The notes under the pieces are model-generated. The model was not told the DNA's origin. It searched no databases and saw only the letters and a program-made list of their open reading frames with translations. The position numbers and the translations under genes were made by a program. From positions 1 through 64,000 of the forward strand of contig CBFGOI010000003.1 in assembly GCA_965650335.1 (NCBI GenBank): DNA of 64,000 nucleotides. Reading direction: 5' to 3'. Of this stretch, positions 52,348 to 61,887 are shown one piece after another; the first letter of the stretch is position 1; the number at the start of each line of letters is the position of its first letter. Origin of the DNA: Paradesertivirga sp965650335 (lineage in GTDB: Bacteria > Bacteroidota > Bacteroidia > Sphingobacteriales > Sphingobacteriaceae).

Positions 52348-53421
52348 ATGCAAGCAATTTTAGGTGTTATTTTTCACTTTATCGGCGGATTCGCCTCAGG
52401 TAGTTTTTACATTCCTTACAAAAAGGTAAAAGGTTGGGCATGGGAAAGTTACTGGATCGTGGGTGGAATTTTCTCTTGGTTTATTGTACCTCCATTAGCT
52501 GCATATTTAACAATTCCCGGCTATTTGGATATCATAAAAAATACTGATGGTGGCATATTAGGTCTTACCTATTTCTTCGGGGTTTTATGGGGAATTGGAG
52601 GCTTAACCTATGGTCTGGGTGTTCGGTATTTGGGCGTGGCCCTGGGTAGTTCTATTATATTAGGACTTTGTTCTGTTTTCGGTGCACTTATCCCTTCTAT
52701 TTATTATGATTTCAACCCGAGTCCGGGAAAAGATACATTCACCGACCTGATTAGTTCAACATGGGGACAGATGGTGCTGATTGGCGTTTTGGTATGTGTA
52801 ATCGGAATAATCATTTGCGGTAAAGCCGGTTCGATGAAGGAGAAAGATCTGGCCGCAGAAAATAAGGCAAATAATATTGAATTTAAAATTGGCTTAGGTC
52901 TTTTTGTATCTATTGTTTCAGGTATCCTTAGCGCTTGTTTTGCCTTTGGTATAGATGCGGGAAAAGATATGGCTCATATTGCCAATGATGTGTGGAAAGC
53001 TGCTAACCCTGGTGAAGGTGAATTCTTGTTCCAGAATAATGTTACCTATGTGGTTATTCTTTGGGGTGGTTTAACAACAAACCTAATCTGGTGTATGATA
53101 CTGAATGCACGTAACAAAACGTTCTCCGATTACGGTAATAAGAAGGTTCCGCTTCTTAAGAATTATTTATTCTCAGCGCTAGCTGGTACAACCTGGTTCC
53201 TGCAGTTCTTCTTCTACGGTATGGGCGAAAGTAAACTGGGTAACGGGCCAAGTTCGTGGATCTTACACATGGCCTTTATAATCCTTGTGGCAAACACATG
53301 GGGTTTGGCGTTAAATGAATGGAAAGGCGTACGTAAAGCTACGCTAACAACAGTAATAGTAGGTATTATCGCTATAATTCTCTCAATTTTAATTGTAGGA
53401 TATGGCAACTCATTAAAATAA
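52348..53421 (+). CDS. rhaT: RhaT, L-rhamnose/proton symporter
   Basis: 357 residues, about ten membrane helices. The N terminus (ILGVIFHFIGGFASGSFYIP, KVKGWAWESYW) and LGSSIILGLCSVFGALIPS are characteristic of RhaT of the drug/metabolite-transporter superfamily. It imports L-rhamnose with H+. First gene of the rhamnose unit; 17 bp before the aldolase-dehydrogenase gene. Confidence 0.93.
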   Translation: MQAILGVIFHFIGGFASGSFYIPYKKVKGWAWESYWIVGGIFSWFIVPPLAAYLTIPGYLDIIKNTDGGILGLTYFFGVLWGIGGLTYGLGVRYLGVALGSSIILGLCSVFGALIPSIYYDFNPSPGKDTFTDLISSTWGQMVLIGVLVCVIGIIICGKAGSMKEKDLAAENKANNIEFKIGLGLFVSIVSGILSACFAFGIDAGKDMAHIANDVWKAANPGEGEFLFQNNVTYVVILWGGLTTNLIWCMILNARNKTFSDYGNKKVPLLKNYLFSALAGTTWFLQFFFYGMGESKLGNGPSSWILHMAFIILVANTWGLALNEWKGVRKATLTTVIVGIIAIILSILIVGYGNSLK

Positions 53422-53438
53422 AAGTTAAAATTTAATTT

Positions 53439-55559
53439 ATGTCTGTCGAAACAACACGTTTTAAACACGTTAGCTACCTGTGGGATGACGCTAAAGCAGC
53501 CGAGCTTGCTGGTGATGAAGTAGGATTATTAATATATCGTTCCAATCTATTGGGAGCTGATTTGCGTCTTACGAATTATGGCGGTGGCAATACTTCTTGC
53601 AAAGCCATGGCTAAAGATCCTTTAACGGGAGAAGAAACTGAGGTTATGTGGATTAAGGGTTCTGGTGGTGATATCGGTACTTTAAAACGCAGTGGACTTG
53701 CAGCCTTGTATGTAGATCGTTTACGTAGCTTGAAAAATGTATATAGAGGTATAGAGCACGAGGATGAGATGGTTGAATTATTCAATCATTGCATTTACGA
53801 TCTAAGCTCAAAAGCTCCTTCTATTGACACTCCCTTACACGGGTTTTTACCGTTTAAACACATTGATCACTTGCATCCGGATGCTGCAATCGCTATCGCG
53901 GCAGCGAAAGATGGTAAGAAAATCACTGAAGAATTATTTTCAGGAACTATTGGTTGGGTAGAATGGCAAAAACCGGGTTTTGATCTGGGTCTTCAGTTAA
54001 AGCAATGCCTTGACGAAAATCCTGGAATCCGTGGTATTATGCTCGGTTCTCACGGCCTATTTACCTGGGGAGATACAGCATACGAAAGTTACATGAATAC
54101 TCTCGAAGTAATTGAGCGTTGTGCGCAATACCTTGAAGAGAACTTTGGCAAAAAAGGTCCGGTATTTGGTGGTCAAAAAATTCAGAGCTTAGATCAGGAA
54201 AACCGTAAAAAACAGGCCGCATCAATTGCACCTATATTGCGTGGTTTCTGCTCAAGCGAAAGACACATGATCGGTCACTTTACGGATGATTCTCGTGTGC
54301 TTGAATTTATTAACTCGAATGATTTAGACAGGTTGGCTCCTCTTGGTACCAGTTGCCCGGATCACTTTTTACGCACCAAGATCAGCCCTTTAGTTTTGGA
54401 TCTTGCACCTGATGCTGATTTATCAGATGTAAATGCGTTAAAAGAAAAGTTAGCTCCTGCTTTTGAAGCTTACCGTAAAATGTACACAGAGTATTATGAA
54501 ACCTGTAAGCATCCAAACAGCCCTGCAATTCGCGACGCTAATCCCGTTATAATTTTGTATCCTGGAGTTGGTATGTTTGCTTTTTCAAAAGACAAACAAA
54601 CAGCTCGCGTTGCCGCAGAATTTTATACGAATGCTATCAACGTAATGAAAGGTGCGGAGGCAATCTCTGAATACACTTCATTGCCACGTCAGGAGGCCTT
54701 CAATATTGAGTACTGGTTGTTAGAAGAAGCAAAGCTTCAACGCATGCCAAAACCAAAAGCTTTATCTGGTAAAATTGCTTTGATCACGGGCAGTGCTGGT
54801 GGTATTGGAAAAGCAATTGCTAAAAAGTTTGTTGATGAAGGCGCAGTGGTTATTCTTAACGACATGAATGTTGAGCGTTTGGAGAGTGCGGGTGAAGATT
54901 TCAAAAGCCAGTATGGCAAAGATTCTTATGCAACAGCAGTTCTGGATGTAACCAATAGTTCTCAAATTAAAGATGCCTTAGATATAGCTGCATTAGCGTT
55001 CGGAGGTGTCGACATCGTTGTAAACAATGCCGGTTTATCAATTTCAAAATCAATTGCCGATCACACCGAAAAAGATTGGGATCTGTTATATGATGTATTG
55101 GTTAAAGGCCAGTTTTTTGTAACTCAGGCTGCTGCGGCAACTATGCAAAAACAAAACATTGGTGGCGATGTAATCAATATTGTAAGTAAAAATGCATTGG
55201 TTAGTGGTCCGAATAATGCGGGTTACGGAAGTGCTAAAGCAGCTCAGTTACATTTAAGCAGGTTAAACGCTGCCGAACTGGGTGCAGATAAAATCCGTGT
55301 CAACGTAGTAAACCCGGATGCTGTAATCAGCGATAGTAATATTTGGGCAGGTGGCTGGGCCGAAGGTCGTGCTAAAGCTTATGGAATTACTGTAGCAGAA
55401 TTGCCTGCATATTATGCTAAACGTACATTGCTAAACGAAATCATATTGCCAGAAGATATTGCAAATGCTTGTTTCTCTTTTGCGGGAGGCCTTTTGAATA
55501 AATCTACCGGTAACGTTTTAAATGTTGACGGTGGCGTTGCAATGGCCTTTGTGAGATAA
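53439..55559 (+). CDS. Rhamnulose-1-phosphate aldolase / L-lactaldehyde dehydrogenase fusion
   Basis: 706 residues. Residues 1-430 are a class II aldolase (YGGGNTSCKA, PSIDTPLHGFLPFKHIDHLHPD with zinc His, GIMLGSHGLFTWGD). Residues 440-706 are a short-chain dehydrogenase (ITGSAGGIGKAIA, NNAG, YGSAKAAQLH with catalytic Tyr/Lys). The family (RhaEW/YuxG type) splits rhamnulose-1-phosphate to DHAP and L-lactaldehyde and oxidises the latter to L-lactate. This explains the lutABC genes downstream. Confidence 0.9.
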   Translation: MSVETTRFKHVSYLWDDAKAAELAGDEVGLLIYRSNLLGADLRLTNYGGGNTSCKAMAKDPLTGEETEVMWIKGSGGDIGTLKRSGLAALYVDRLRSLKNVYRGIEHEDEMVELFNHCIYDLSSKAPSIDTPLHGFLPFKHIDHLHPDAAIAIAAAKDGKKITEELFSGTIGWVEWQKPGFDLGLQLKQCLDENPGIRGIMLGSHGLFTWGDTAYESYMNTLEVIERCAQYLEENFGKKGPVFGGQKIQSLDQENRKKQAASIAPILRGFCSSERHMIGHFTDDSRVLEFINSNDLDRLAPLGTSCPDHFLRTKISPLVLDLAPDADLSDVNALKEKLAPAFEAYRKMYTEYYETCKHPNSPAIRDANPVIILYPGVGMFAFSKDKQTARVAAEFYTNAINVMKGAEAISEYTSLPRQEAFNIEYWLLEEAKLQRMPKPKALSGKIALITGSAGGIGKAIAKKFVDEGAVVILNDMNVERLESAGEDFKSQYGKDSYATAVLDVTNSSQIKDALDIAALAFGGVDIVVNNAGLSISKSIADHTEKDWDLLYDVLVKGQFFVTQAAAATMQKQNIGGDVINIVSKNALVSGPNNAGYGSAKAAQLHLSRLNAAELGADKIRVNVVNPDAVISDSNIWAGGWAEGRAKAYGITVAELPAYYAKRTLLNEIILPEDIANACFSFAGGLLNKSTGNVLNVDGGVAMAFVR

Positions 55560-55569
55560 AATAAAGATC

Positions 55570-55621
55570 GGAAAGTATGAGATCAGAAAGCTATAAATGG
55601 CTGATATGGATCATACTTTCT
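55570..55621. repeat. Inverted repeat between aldolase and isomerase genes
   Basis: ggaaagtatga (55570-55580) and tcatactttct (55611-55621) match over 10 bp across a 30-nt spacer that holds a smaller hairpin. No strong T-run follows, so it may be an mRNA processing or stability element rather than a terminator. Confidence 0.45.
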
Positions 55622-55722
55622 GACCTTAATTAATCCTTACCTTGCCTGGAATGTTTAAGAAAATTAATCAGTAAAATCTGTCTCTTGTCTTCCCGACTTT
55701 TGGACTGAATAAAGAAATAACC

Positions 55723-56997
55723 ATGAAACTCGAAAAATATCAGATTGAGGAGCACAATAATAAACAAGCTCAGCAACACAAAAGAAAATTTGAATTTGTA
55801 GCACAAGAGGTTGCTGGCGTAGAGGGTATTATCCAAAAACTTATTAAGTTTCAGATCGCAATACCTAGCTGGGCTTTAGGTACCGGCGGTACTCGTTTCG
55901 GCAGATTTTCTGGCGGTGGAGAGCCTCGCAACCTTGAAGAGAAAATGGAAGATATCGGTTTATTGCATCAACTGAACCAGTCGAGCGGTGCAATATCTCT
56001 TCACATTCCATGGGATATCCCAGAAAATGCGAATTCAATCAAGGCTTTAGCTGCGCAATACGGTTTGAAATTTGATGCGGTGAATTCAAATACCTTTCAG
56101 GATCAACCAGGGCAACAACACAGTTATAAATTTGGCTCTTTACAGCATGTTGATAAAGCAGTACGTAAGCAAGCCATTGAGCATAATATTGAAGTAATCC
56201 GTCAGGGTGTTGAATTAGGATCTGATTCATTAACCGTTTGGCTAGCGGATGGTTCGAGTTTTCCTGGTCAGTTGAATTTCCGTAAAGCTTTTAACAATAC
56301 CTACGAAAGTTTACAGGAAATTTATGCAGCGCTTCCAGACAATTGGAAAGTGTTTGTAGAGTACAAAGCATTCGAACCAAACTTTTACTCAATGACGGTA
56401 GGGGACTGGGGACAATCGTTGCTTTATGCCAACAAATTAGGTCCAAAGGCTTACACTCTTGTAGATTTAGGTCATCATTTGCCTAATGCGAATATCGAGC
56501 AAATTGTTTCTTTATTACTTAATGAAGGCAAATTAGGTGGTTTCCACTTTAACGATTCAAAATACGGCGACGACGATTTAACTGCGGGCTGTATGAAGCC
56601 TTATCAGCTGTTTCTAATCTTTAACGAATTGGTTGAAGGTATGGACGCGAAGGGAATTGATCATGCAACCGGTTTAGGCTGGATGATTGATGCATCTCAC
56701 AATATTAAAGATCCACTTGAAGATTTGTTGCAATCTGTTGAAGCAATTATGATGGCTTATGCTCAGGCTCTGCTGGTGGATACAAAGGCATTAGATCAGG
56801 CCCGTCAGGAAAATGATGTGGTACGTTGCCAGGAGATTTTGCAAAATGCATTCCGCACAGACGTTAGATCTATTGTTGCCGAAGCAAGATTACGTTCTAA
56901 CGCAGCTTTAAATCCGGTTCAATTATACCGTGAATTAAAAGTTAGAGAAAGTCTGGTTGGTGAACGTGGATTAAAGACCGTAGCAACGGGATTGTAA
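55723..56997 (+). CDS. rhaI: L-rhamnose isomerase, Pseudomonas-type (RhaI)
   Basis: 424 residues, TIM barrel. IPSWALGTGGTRFGRF at the start; metal-site residues in VFVEYKAFEP (Glu), LVDLGHHLPN (Asp/His) and GFHFNDSKYGDDDL (His/Asp) match the P. stutzeri rhamnose isomerase group rather than E. coli RhaA. It converts L-rhamnose to L-rhamnulose. Confidence 0.9.
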   Translation: MKLEKYQIEEHNNKQAQQHKRKFEFVAQEVAGVEGIIQKLIKFQIAIPSWALGTGGTRFGRFSGGGEPRNLEEKMEDIGLLHQLNQSSGAISLHIPWDIPENANSIKALAAQYGLKFDAVNSNTFQDQPGQQHSYKFGSLQHVDKAVRKQAIEHNIEVIRQGVELGSDSLTVWLADGSSFPGQLNFRKAFNNTYESLQEIYAALPDNWKVFVEYKAFEPNFYSMTVGDWGQSLLYANKLGPKAYTLVDLGHHLPNANIEQIVSLLLNEGKLGGFHFNDSKYGDDDLTAGCMKPYQLFLIFNELVEGMDAKGIDHATGLGWMIDASHNIKDPLEDLLQSVEAIMMAYAQALLVDTKALDQARQENDVVRCQEILQNAFRTDVRSIVAEARLRSNAALNPVQLYRELKVRESLVGERGLKTVATGL

Positions 56998-57000
56998 AAT

Positions 57001-57163
57001 AGATTTGAGATACGAGGTGTTAGATTTGAGAAGGCATAGTTCAAGCTGTTTGCTGTTTGCCATTCACATCGAATAAAAATATGTGGGATTTGAGAAGTGC
57101 GGCTCTAGACCCTGCATTTCTCAAGTCTCATATCTAACATCTCAAATCTCTCATCTCATATCT
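57001..57163. repeat. Imperfect inverted intergenic repeat
   Basis: agatttgagatacgaggtgt... (57001-57031) recurs inverted at 57118-57163 (tctcatatctaacatctcaa...), both built from tgaga/tctca words. This low-complexity type is common between genes in Sphingobacteriaceae. It fills the gap before the kinase gene. Confidence 0.6.
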
Positions 57164-57172
57164 AAAAAACCA

Positions 57173-58564
57173 ATGAGTAAAACCCCGGTAATAGCAGTAT
57201 TTGATGTTGGGAAGACCAACAAAAAGCTTTTCTTTTTCGATGAGCAATACAAGATAGTTCTTGAACGAACTTCGCGTTTTGAAGAAACCGTTGATGAAGA
57301 AGGTGATCCTTGTGAAGACTTAGTTAATTTAACAAACTGGATTAAGGTTACTCTTGCTGAGGTGATGCAATTGCGGCAGTTCGAGATTAAGGGTATTAAC
57401 TTCTCGGCCTACGGTGCAAGCTTTGTTCATATCGACGAAAGCGGAAATCCAATCGGATGTTTATATAATTATTTAAAACCATATCCCGAGGAGTTAAAGG
57501 AAGAGTTCTATAACCAATATGGTGGCGAGTTAAAGGTTTCTACCGAAACGGCATCTCCTGTGTTAGGAAATTTGAACTCCGGCATGCAACTCTACAGACT
57601 TAAATACCAAAAACCAGAAGTATATAGCAGGATAAAGTATTCGTTACATCTGCCTCAGTATTTAAGCTATCTGATAACAGGACAATTTTATAGCGATATA
57701 ACGAGTGTCGGTTGTCATACCAATTTATGGGATTTTACAAAGCAAGATTATCATCGATGGGTGAAAGATGAGGGTATCATTAACAAGCTTGCTCCGCTTC
57801 ATCCCTCAGATTCTGCTATTGAAGTAAACATCGGAGGCAATAAATATTCGGTAGGAATAGGCCTTCACGATAGTTCTTCTGCGCTGATTCCTTTTTTTAC
57901 AAGTTTCCACGAGCCTTTTGTATTAATATCTACAGGCACTTGGTGTGTAACATTGAATCCATTTAACTCATCTCCCCTTACAAGCGAGGAATTAAAGAGC
58001 GATTGCTTATGTTATATCAGTTATAAAGGGAAACCGGTTAAAGCTTCGCGGGTATTTGCAGGCAATGAGCACGATCATCAATCGAAACGTATAGCTGAAC
58101 ATTACAAAAAGCCGGCTGACTTTTATAAGAAAGTTAAATACAATTCTACCATCATTAGCAAGCTTCAAGGCAATGCTAAAGAAGTGGGACTAATTGTTAA
58201 TTGGGATAATTTGGCTAACTCGGGTTTTGAGAAAAGAGATTTGTCTGTTTTTGCAAATGCAGAAGAAGCCTATCATCAATTAATTATAGATTTGGTTAAA
58301 CTTCAGGCAGTTTCTACCAATATGGTAGTAAAAGGAACCGGAGTTAAACGTATTTTTGTCGACGGTGGCTTTAGCAATAACACTATTTATATGCAATTGC
58401 TGGCTGCAGCATTTCCTGATATGGAAGTTTTTGCCGCTTCTGTGGCTCAGGCCACTTCTATCGGTGCAGCGCTCGCAATTCATAAACACTGGAATAGCAA
58501 GTCTTTGCCGACAAATATTATAGATTTAAAATATTATTCAGCTTCACAGGAAATAGAAATATGA
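57173..58564 (+). CDS. FGGY carbohydrate kinase, likely L-rhamnulokinase
   Basis: 463 residues from the ATG at 57173 (MSKTPVIAVFDVGKTNKKLF); a longer frame start at 57083 would translate the repeat DNA. N-terminal phosphate-binding strand DVGKTNKK, FSAYGASFVHIDE, STGTWCVTLNPF and FVDGGFSNNTIYMQLL belong to the FGGY fold. Low similarity to E. coli RhaB is usual for this Bacteroidota branch; the operon supports rhamnulose as the substrate. Overlaps the next gene by 4 bp (ATGA). Confidence 0.85.
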   Translation: MSKTPVIAVFDVGKTNKKLFFFDEQYKIVLERTSRFEETVDEEGDPCEDLVNLTNWIKVTLAEVMQLRQFEIKGINFSAYGASFVHIDESGNPIGCLYNYLKPYPEELKEEFYNQYGGELKVSTETASPVLGNLNSGMQLYRLKYQKPEVYSRIKYSLHLPQYLSYLITGQFYSDITSVGCHTNLWDFTKQDYHRWVKDEGIINKLAPLHPSDSAIEVNIGGNKYSVGIGLHDSSSALIPFFTSFHEPFVLISTGTWCVTLNPFNSSPLTSEELKSDCLCYISYKGKPVKASRVFAGNEHDHQSKRIAEHYKKPADFYKKVKYNSTIISKLQGNAKEVGLIVNWDNLANSGFEKRDLSVFANAEEAYHQLIIDLVKLQAVSTNMVVKGTGVKRIFVDGGFSNNTIYMQLLAAAFPDMEVFAASVAQATSIGAALAIHKHWNSKSLPTNIIDLKYYSASQEIEI

Positions 58565-59295
58565 AAGTCGGGTTATTTATACCCTGTTATGTAGATCAGT
58601 TTTATCCTAATGCCGCTATCGCGACGCTTCAATTATTAGAAAAATTTGGAGTAGAGGTGGTATTTCCCAAAAAGCAAACCTGCTGCGGTCAGCCAATGGC
58701 CAATTCAGGTTTTTCTCATTTATCGGGCGAGTGTGATGAGCTGTTTGTCGAGAATTTTGCCGAATTTGATTATGTAGTATGCCCTTCCGGGAGCTGTGTA
58801 CTTCATGTTAAGGATCATTTGCATTCATCTAAACATCCCGAGAAGGCAAAAGAAATACGCACAAAGGTATATGAGCTGGTAGAGTTTCTTACCGATGTTC
58901 TTGAGGTAAAAGAACTAAAAGCCAGTTTTCCGCATAAAGTGGGCGTCCATCAAAGCTGTCACGGTCTGAGAGGTTTAAAGCTGTCGCAGATGAGCGAATT
59001 AGTGGCGCCAAAATTTTCTAAACCGGAACAATTATTAAACATGGTTAGCGGAATAGAGCTAATTACCTTAACCCGTGTGGACGAGTGTTGTGGTTTTGGG
59101 GGGACTTTTTGTGTTGCCGAAGAAGCAGTTTCTGCAAAGATGGGTAAAGACCGGGTTGCCGACCATGTAAAAAATGGGGCAGAATATATTACAGGTGCAG
59201 ATCTATCATGTCTTATGCACATGGAAGGCATCTTGAAAAGGCAAAAAAGCAATGTGAAAATAATACACATCGCCGAAATTTTGAACGCAGGCTAA
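58561..59295 (+). CDS. lutA: L-lactate utilisation protein LutA/LldE
   Basis: 244 residues with two CCG modules: KKQTCCGQPMANSGF and VDECCGFGGTFCV, plus CPSGSCVLHVK and HQSCHGLRGLK. It is the CCG subunit of the LutABC L-lactate oxidase, which turns L-lactate into pyruvate. Translation is coupled to the kinase gene by a 4-bp overlap, a direct link between rhamnose and lactate steps. Confidence 0.92.
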   Translation: MKVGLFIPCYVDQFYPNAAIATLQLLEKFGVEVVFPKKQTCCGQPMANSGFSHLSGECDELFVENFAEFDYVVCPSGSCVLHVKDHLHSSKHPEKAKEIRTKVYELVEFLTDVLEVKELKASFPHKVGVHQSCHGLRGLKLSQMSELVAPKFSKPEQLLNMVSGIELITLTRVDECCGFGGTFCVAEEAVSAKMGKDRVADHVKNGAEYITGADLSCLMHMEGILKRQKSNVKIIHIAEILNAG

Positions 59296-59324
59296 AATAC
59301 TTAGAGATTTGTAAGGTTTAGACC

Positions 59325-59460
59325 TTGTCATCTTGAACTCGCTCAGGATTTTAAATACAACTGGAAGATGCTGGAACAAGTTCAGCACGACGTGTGCTTA
59401 GCCTTTGGGTGGATTGTTCTCCCGAGAGCTTGTCATCCTGAAGTCGTTTCAGGATCTCAG
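59325..59460. repeat. REP-like palindromic repeats, three units
   Basis: Units at 59325-59349 (ttgtcatcttgaactcgctc...), 59367-59392 (gatgctggaacaagttcagc...) and 59429-59460 (tgtcatcctgaagtcgtttc..., with hairpin tcctgaa/ttcagga). The second is inverted relative to the others. These gtcatcctgaa-type palindromes are a widespread Bacteroidota intergenic repeat, and differ from the REP at 3350. Confidence 0.7.
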
Positions 59461-59490
59461 TAACTGGTGATATGATTTCACCATTGAAAA

Positions 59491-60885
59491 ATGAATTTCA
59501 TGAAAGAAGAATTAGTGAAAGATCACGCAGAATTATCAGATATCTTCAACCAGGATGAGCCACGTGTTAACTGGCACGATGAGACTCTTTGGTTTGTTCG
59601 TCAAAAGCGCGATAAAGCAGTAAATACCATTCCTGAATGGGAGCTGCTAAGAGAAACTGCATCTCAAATCAAACATAATGTACTTTCAAACTTAAGCGCT
59701 TACCTAGAGCAGTTTGAGGCAAATGCCTTGGCGAATGGCGCTCAGGTGCACTGGGCTGCCGACGCGAAAGAGCATAACGAGATAGTACTTTCAATTTTAA
59801 ATAAAAACTCGGTTAACAGAATGGTAAAGAGTAAATCCATGTTAACGGAGGAATGCCACCTAAACGATTTTCTATCAGAAAATGGAATTGAAGTGGTCGA
59901 TTCTGATTTGGGAGAACGGATTGTTCAGCTAGCGCAGGAGCCACCAAGCCATATTGTATTGCCTTGCATCCATAAAAAGAAAGAGGAAATAGGCGATTTG
60001 TTCCACATCCACTTGGGTACAGCCGCCGGGGAGGCAGATCCGCAGGTGCTAACCGAGGCCGCTAGGCAGGATCTCAGAAATACGTTTCTTACCAGGAAAG
60101 CTGCTTTAACAGGTGTTAACTTCGCGGTAGCCGAAACAGGAGAAGTTGTGGTTTGTACCAATGAGGGAAACGCCGATATGGGCGTGCATTTAGCTGATGT
60201 ACACATCGCCTCTATGGGCATTGAAAAGATTATCCCCCAAAGGAAACATCTGGGCTTTTTTCTGAGATTGCTAACACGAAGTGCTACTGGGCAGCCTATC
60301 ACAACCTATTCAAGCCATTTCAAGAAGCCTCGTCCCGGTACAGAGATGCACATTATCCTTGTTGATAACGGCAGAAGTCGGCAGCTGGGTAGAGAAGACT
60401 TCAGAAACTCGTTAAAGTGTATTCGTTGCGGCGCTTGCATGAATACCTGCCCGGTTTACAGAAGAAGCGGCGGACATAGTTATCATTATGCGATCTCTGG
60501 CCCGATTGGGTCAATTTTGGCGCCGAATCTGGATATGAAAAAAAATGCAGACTTACCTTTTGCGTCAACGCTTTGCGGTTCGTGCTCAAACGTGTGTCCA
60601 GTAAAAATTGACATCCACGATCAGCTGTATAAATGGCGGCAGGTATTGGTGAAAGAAGGGTATGTAAGTACTGTTAAAGCTGCAGGAATGCGCGGCATGG
60701 CATGGGTGTTTTCGTTTCCTGCTCTGTTTAATATCGCGGGAAAATCCGGACGCTGGTTTATGAAATATTTTCCATTTATGGTTAGTAATAAATTAAACCC
60801 CTGGTATAAAGAACGCGAAATGCCCGAGCCACCTAAAGAGTCGTTTAGAGAATGGTATGCGAAGAGGGAGAAGGGGAAGAAGTAA
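59491..60885 (+). CDS. lutB: L-lactate utilisation iron-sulfur protein LutB/LldF
   Basis: 464 residues. An N-terminal LUD domain with AVAETGEVVVCTNEGNAD and a C-terminal ferredoxin part with two clusters, CIRCGACMNTCPVYR and CGSCSNVCPVKIDI. An ATG 9 bp further in (MKEELVK) is an equally possible start. Shortened by repeats on both sides but otherwise intact; it transfers electrons from lactate oxidation. Confidence 0.92.
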   Translation: MNFMKEELVKDHAELSDIFNQDEPRVNWHDETLWFVRQKRDKAVNTIPEWELLRETASQIKHNVLSNLSAYLEQFEANALANGAQVHWAADAKEHNEIVLSILNKNSVNRMVKSKSMLTEECHLNDFLSENGIEVVDSDLGERIVQLAQEPPSHIVLPCIHKKKEEIGDLFHIHLGTAAGEADPQVLTEAARQDLRNTFLTRKAALTGVNFAVAETGEVVVCTNEGNADMGVHLADVHIASMGIEKIIPQRKHLGFFLRLLTRSATGQPITTYSSHFKKPRPGTEMHIILVDNGRSRQLGREDFRNSLKCIRCGACMNTCPVYRRSGGHSYHYAISGPIGSILAPNLDMKKNADLPFASTLCGSCSNVCPVKIDIHDQLYKWRQVLVKEGYVSTVKAAGMRGMAWVFSFPALFNIAGKSGRWFMKYFPFMVSNKLNPWYKEREMPEPPKESFREWYAKREKGKK

Positions 60886-60935
60886 GAAAAAAGGTGAAAG
60901 GTAAAAAGGTAAAAGGTGACAGGATATAGGTGAAA
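60884..60935 (+). repeat. Purine-rich aggtgaaa/aggtaaaa repeat
   Basis: Several imperfect copies of aaaaggtgaaaggt and aaaaggtaaaaggt follow the lutB stop, another low-complexity intergenic repeat of this group. Confidence 0.5.
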
Positions 60936-60995
60936 GCGAGTATGGGATTCAATCAATCTGTACATCTATTATTCAAATAAATTCTACATTAATTC

Positions 60996-61577
60996 ATGGG
61001 TAGCAGAGATAAAATATTGGCGGCTGTAAAAGCCAATCAACCGGCACTGATAGAAATTCCGGTTGTGAATATTCCTCAATCGACAGATGGGCTTGTTGAA
61101 CGGTTTACGGCAATTGCAACGGCAATTGGAAGTAAAGTGATTGAAATTGAAAGCCTGGAGGAAATAAAAGAGTATGTAAGCGGACATTTCGGTGCGCCTT
61201 CGCGAGTTATTTCTTCTTTTTCAGAATTATCTGCTATCGCTGAAACGAATATATCGGGGTTTGACCCTCACGAATTAGAGAATGTAGATTTCGCCATTCT
61301 TAAGGCCGAGATGGCAGTGGCAGAAAATGGCGCTTTGTGGGTTCCGGAAGGAAATACCATGCAGCGGGTTTTGCCATTTATTACACAGCATCTCGCCCTT
61401 GTGGTTTCAAAGAATACGCTCGTTCCAACGATGCATCAGGCATATGGACTTATTGGCGATAGGGAGTATGGATACAGTGCTTTTATAGCGGGGCCATCTA
61501 AAACAGCCGATATAGAACAATCACTGGTGCTGGGTGCGCACGGACCAAGATCCATGGTTGTATTTTTGATAAAATAA
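60996..61577 (+). CDS. lutC: L-lactate utilisation protein LutC/LldG
   Basis: 193 residues with the LUD domain: FAILKAEMAVAENGALWV, then RVLPFITQHLALVV and FIAGPSKTADIEQSLVLGAHGPRSMVVFLI, a textbook LutC end. Completes the LutABC complex. Confidence 0.92.
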   Translation: MGSRDKILAAVKANQPALIEIPVVNIPQSTDGLVERFTAIATAIGSKVIEIESLEEIKEYVSGHFGAPSRVISSFSELSAIAETNISGFDPHELENVDFAILKAEMAVAENGALWVPEGNTMQRVLPFITQHLALVVSKNTLVPTMHQAYGLIGDREYGYSAFIAGPSKTADIEQSLVLGAHGPRSMVVFLIK

Positions 61578-61887
61578 GCATCTCTGCAAGTGTTTTTTTT
61601 TGAATGTTATCGCTCTGAAGTTTAGCTAATCAAGTGGAATTTTAAAAGTCATTCTATTTTCATCTGCCGCTTCATTGTACGGAGGGGATTATTCTGTTGA
61701 TTCTAGCTGCCATTTGAATCTAATTAACATCACGCTTTAACACCCAGTTTAGCCAATAAACATAATTACTTTTTACATTGCAGCACGGTGCAGGTTGGCT
61801 ATGTTCAGAAATAATACTATGTTTAGATAACGAACCTGTTACACTACGCAATGCTATATAGTGGTCTATCAAACCGTGTAAAAGAGT
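61578..61887 (+). other. 310-bp spacer between lutC and the sigma factor gene
   Basis: No convincing gene, repeat or terminator hairpin. There is a run of nine Ts near 61610 and AT-rich sequence that probably holds the promoter of the sigma factor gene, but no box with a good score could be singled out. Confidence 0.4.
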
